DNA from: Paraburkholderia dilworthii
GTDB taxonomy: Bacteria; Pseudomonadota; Gammaproteobacteria; Burkholderiales; Burkholderiaceae
NCBI RefSeq assembly: GCF_000472525.1
Contig: NZ_AWZT01000023.1
Coordinates: 43,935 to 105,654, forward strand
Direction: 5' to 3'
Length of the DNA: 61,720 bases
The notes under the pieces were generated by a model, which was not told the DNA's origin, made no database searches, and saw only the letters and a list, made by a program, of their open reading frames with translations. A program made the translations under genes and the position numbers. Numbering within the stretch: the first letter of the stretch is position 1; each line of letters opens with the position of its first letter. Shown here piece by piece: positions 61,291-61,720 of the stretch.

Positions 61291-61720
61291 GGCTCTGTCG
61301 CATTAACGCGGGAGAGGTAAAATTCGAGGCTCAGGAAAACGCTTTGGCCACTCGATGAAAAAGACTCCAACGCCACGAACGACGCTTGCTCCGGGAATTG
61401 CCAAGGTGCTGAAGCGACTGCACTATCCGGGCAGTGGATAAGGCGGGCAACACCATCGATTTTCTGTTCCGAGCCAAGCGGGACAAGGCTGCTGCGCGGC
61501 GCTTCTTTGAAAAAGCAATCGCTCAGAACGGTTCCCCCGAGACGGTAACCATCGACAAAAGCGGCTCCAATCTGGCCGCGCTTCACGCGGTGAATGCCGA
61601 GCGCGAGATGCCCATCAGGGTTCGTCAGATCAAGTACTTGAACAACATCGTGGAGCAGGACCATCGGGCCATCAAACGCCGAACCCGACAGATGCTCGGT
61701 ACTCGGACACAATCCCGAAT
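61291..61720 (+). mobile_element. IS6-family insertion sequence, left end (continues past window)
   Basis: The left terminus GGCTCTGTCGCATTAA at 61291-61306 resembles the GGCTCTGTTGCAA ends of IS6/IS26-type elements. It splits the integrase gene. The transposase gene starts 64 bases inside. The right end is outside the window. Target-site duplication cannot be checked from here. Confidence 0.8.
61355..61720 (+). pseudogene. IS6-family transposase with internal deletion
   Basis: The ATG at 61355 gives MKKTPTPRTTLAPGIAKVLK then RLHYPGSG and a stop: the normal N-terminus up to RLHYP. The middle (HTH region and first catalytic Asp) is missing. From 61434, in another frame, the C-terminal DDE part continues: VDKAGNTIDFLFRAKRDKAA, then VTIDKSGSNLAAL (second Asp) and KYLNNIVEQDHRAIKRRT (catalytic Glu). 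After RQMLG the sequence departs from the family before the window ends. It cannot make an active transposase. Confidence 0.82.

Noticed and set aside
1..61720. tRNA, rRNA and riboswitch search by eye
   Set aside because: No tRNA cloverleaf, rRNA segment or known riboswitch core was recognised. A program such as tRNAscan or a covariance search would be needed to exclude them firmly.

Overview
High-GC sequence with beta-proteobacterial gene content (beta-class GST, DUF2322, type-2 argC beside a LysR regulator, many LysR/GntR regulators, methyl-accepting chemotaxis proteins, a DUF2946/TonB receptor/PepSY cluster). The best fit is a Burkholderiaceae genome, probably Paraburkholderia or Caballeronia. 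That assignment is inference from gene families, not from a marker gene.

Region 1 (1 to about 27 kb) is ordinary, intact sequence. It holds a cNMP-binding/thioredoxin-reductase-like flavoprotein cut by the left edge; a chemotaxis receptor with a very good sigma-28 promoter; a periplasmic beta-propeller lactonase-like protein; a GST; a TPP-dependent decarboxylase-like enzyme; an SDR; a FrnE-like DsbA protein; a large secreted beta-propeller; a DUF2322 protein; a probable copper (or other metal) uptake operon (DUF2946, TonB receptor, PepSY membrane protein); a TPR/glycosyltransferase protein; an ArsR-led four-gene operon with a clear palindromic operator; a LysR/nitrilase-fold pair in which the nitrilase-like protein lacks its catalytic cysteine; and a gallate-type module (4-oxalomesaconate tautomerase, a double-HTH LysR regulator and a GntR regulator).

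Region 2 (about 27 to 30.4 kb) is a transition. GntR-type operators and near-identical direct repeats face no intact gene, and an array of short TTGTCGCGTAG-type repeats follows. Then come argC and a divergent LysR gene.

Region 3 (about 30 to 61.7 kb) is accessory and partly decaying. It carries a LuxR-type response regulator with two tandemly duplicated hybrid histidine kinases; two small secreted cysteine-pair proteins; a run of broken genes (chemotaxis receptor, OsmC, MDR dehydrogenase, LysR, alpha/beta hydrolase); a solute-binding lipoprotein translationally coupled to a Cache-HAMP-PAS-GGDEF-EAL receptor; an AbiJ-like defence relic next to an integrase fragment; a four-gene operon of membrane proteins; a broken lipoprotein plus phospholipase D protein; an anaerobic sulfatase maturase with its cysteine-type sulfatase; and three envelope proteins. 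A dispersed repeat occurs at about 30.08 and 60.97 kb. The right end is an integrase gene interrupted by an internally deleted IS6-family element.

The most interesting functional unit is the binding-protein/c-di-GMP receptor pair at 42.5 to 46.7 kb: a sugar-type periplasmic binding protein with no ABC permease or ATPase beside it, overlapping the start of a dual GGDEF-EAL receptor. The binding-protein gene has one frameshift in this sequence. Several frameshifts in region 3 could be sequencing errors, and this must be checked before calling genes dead.
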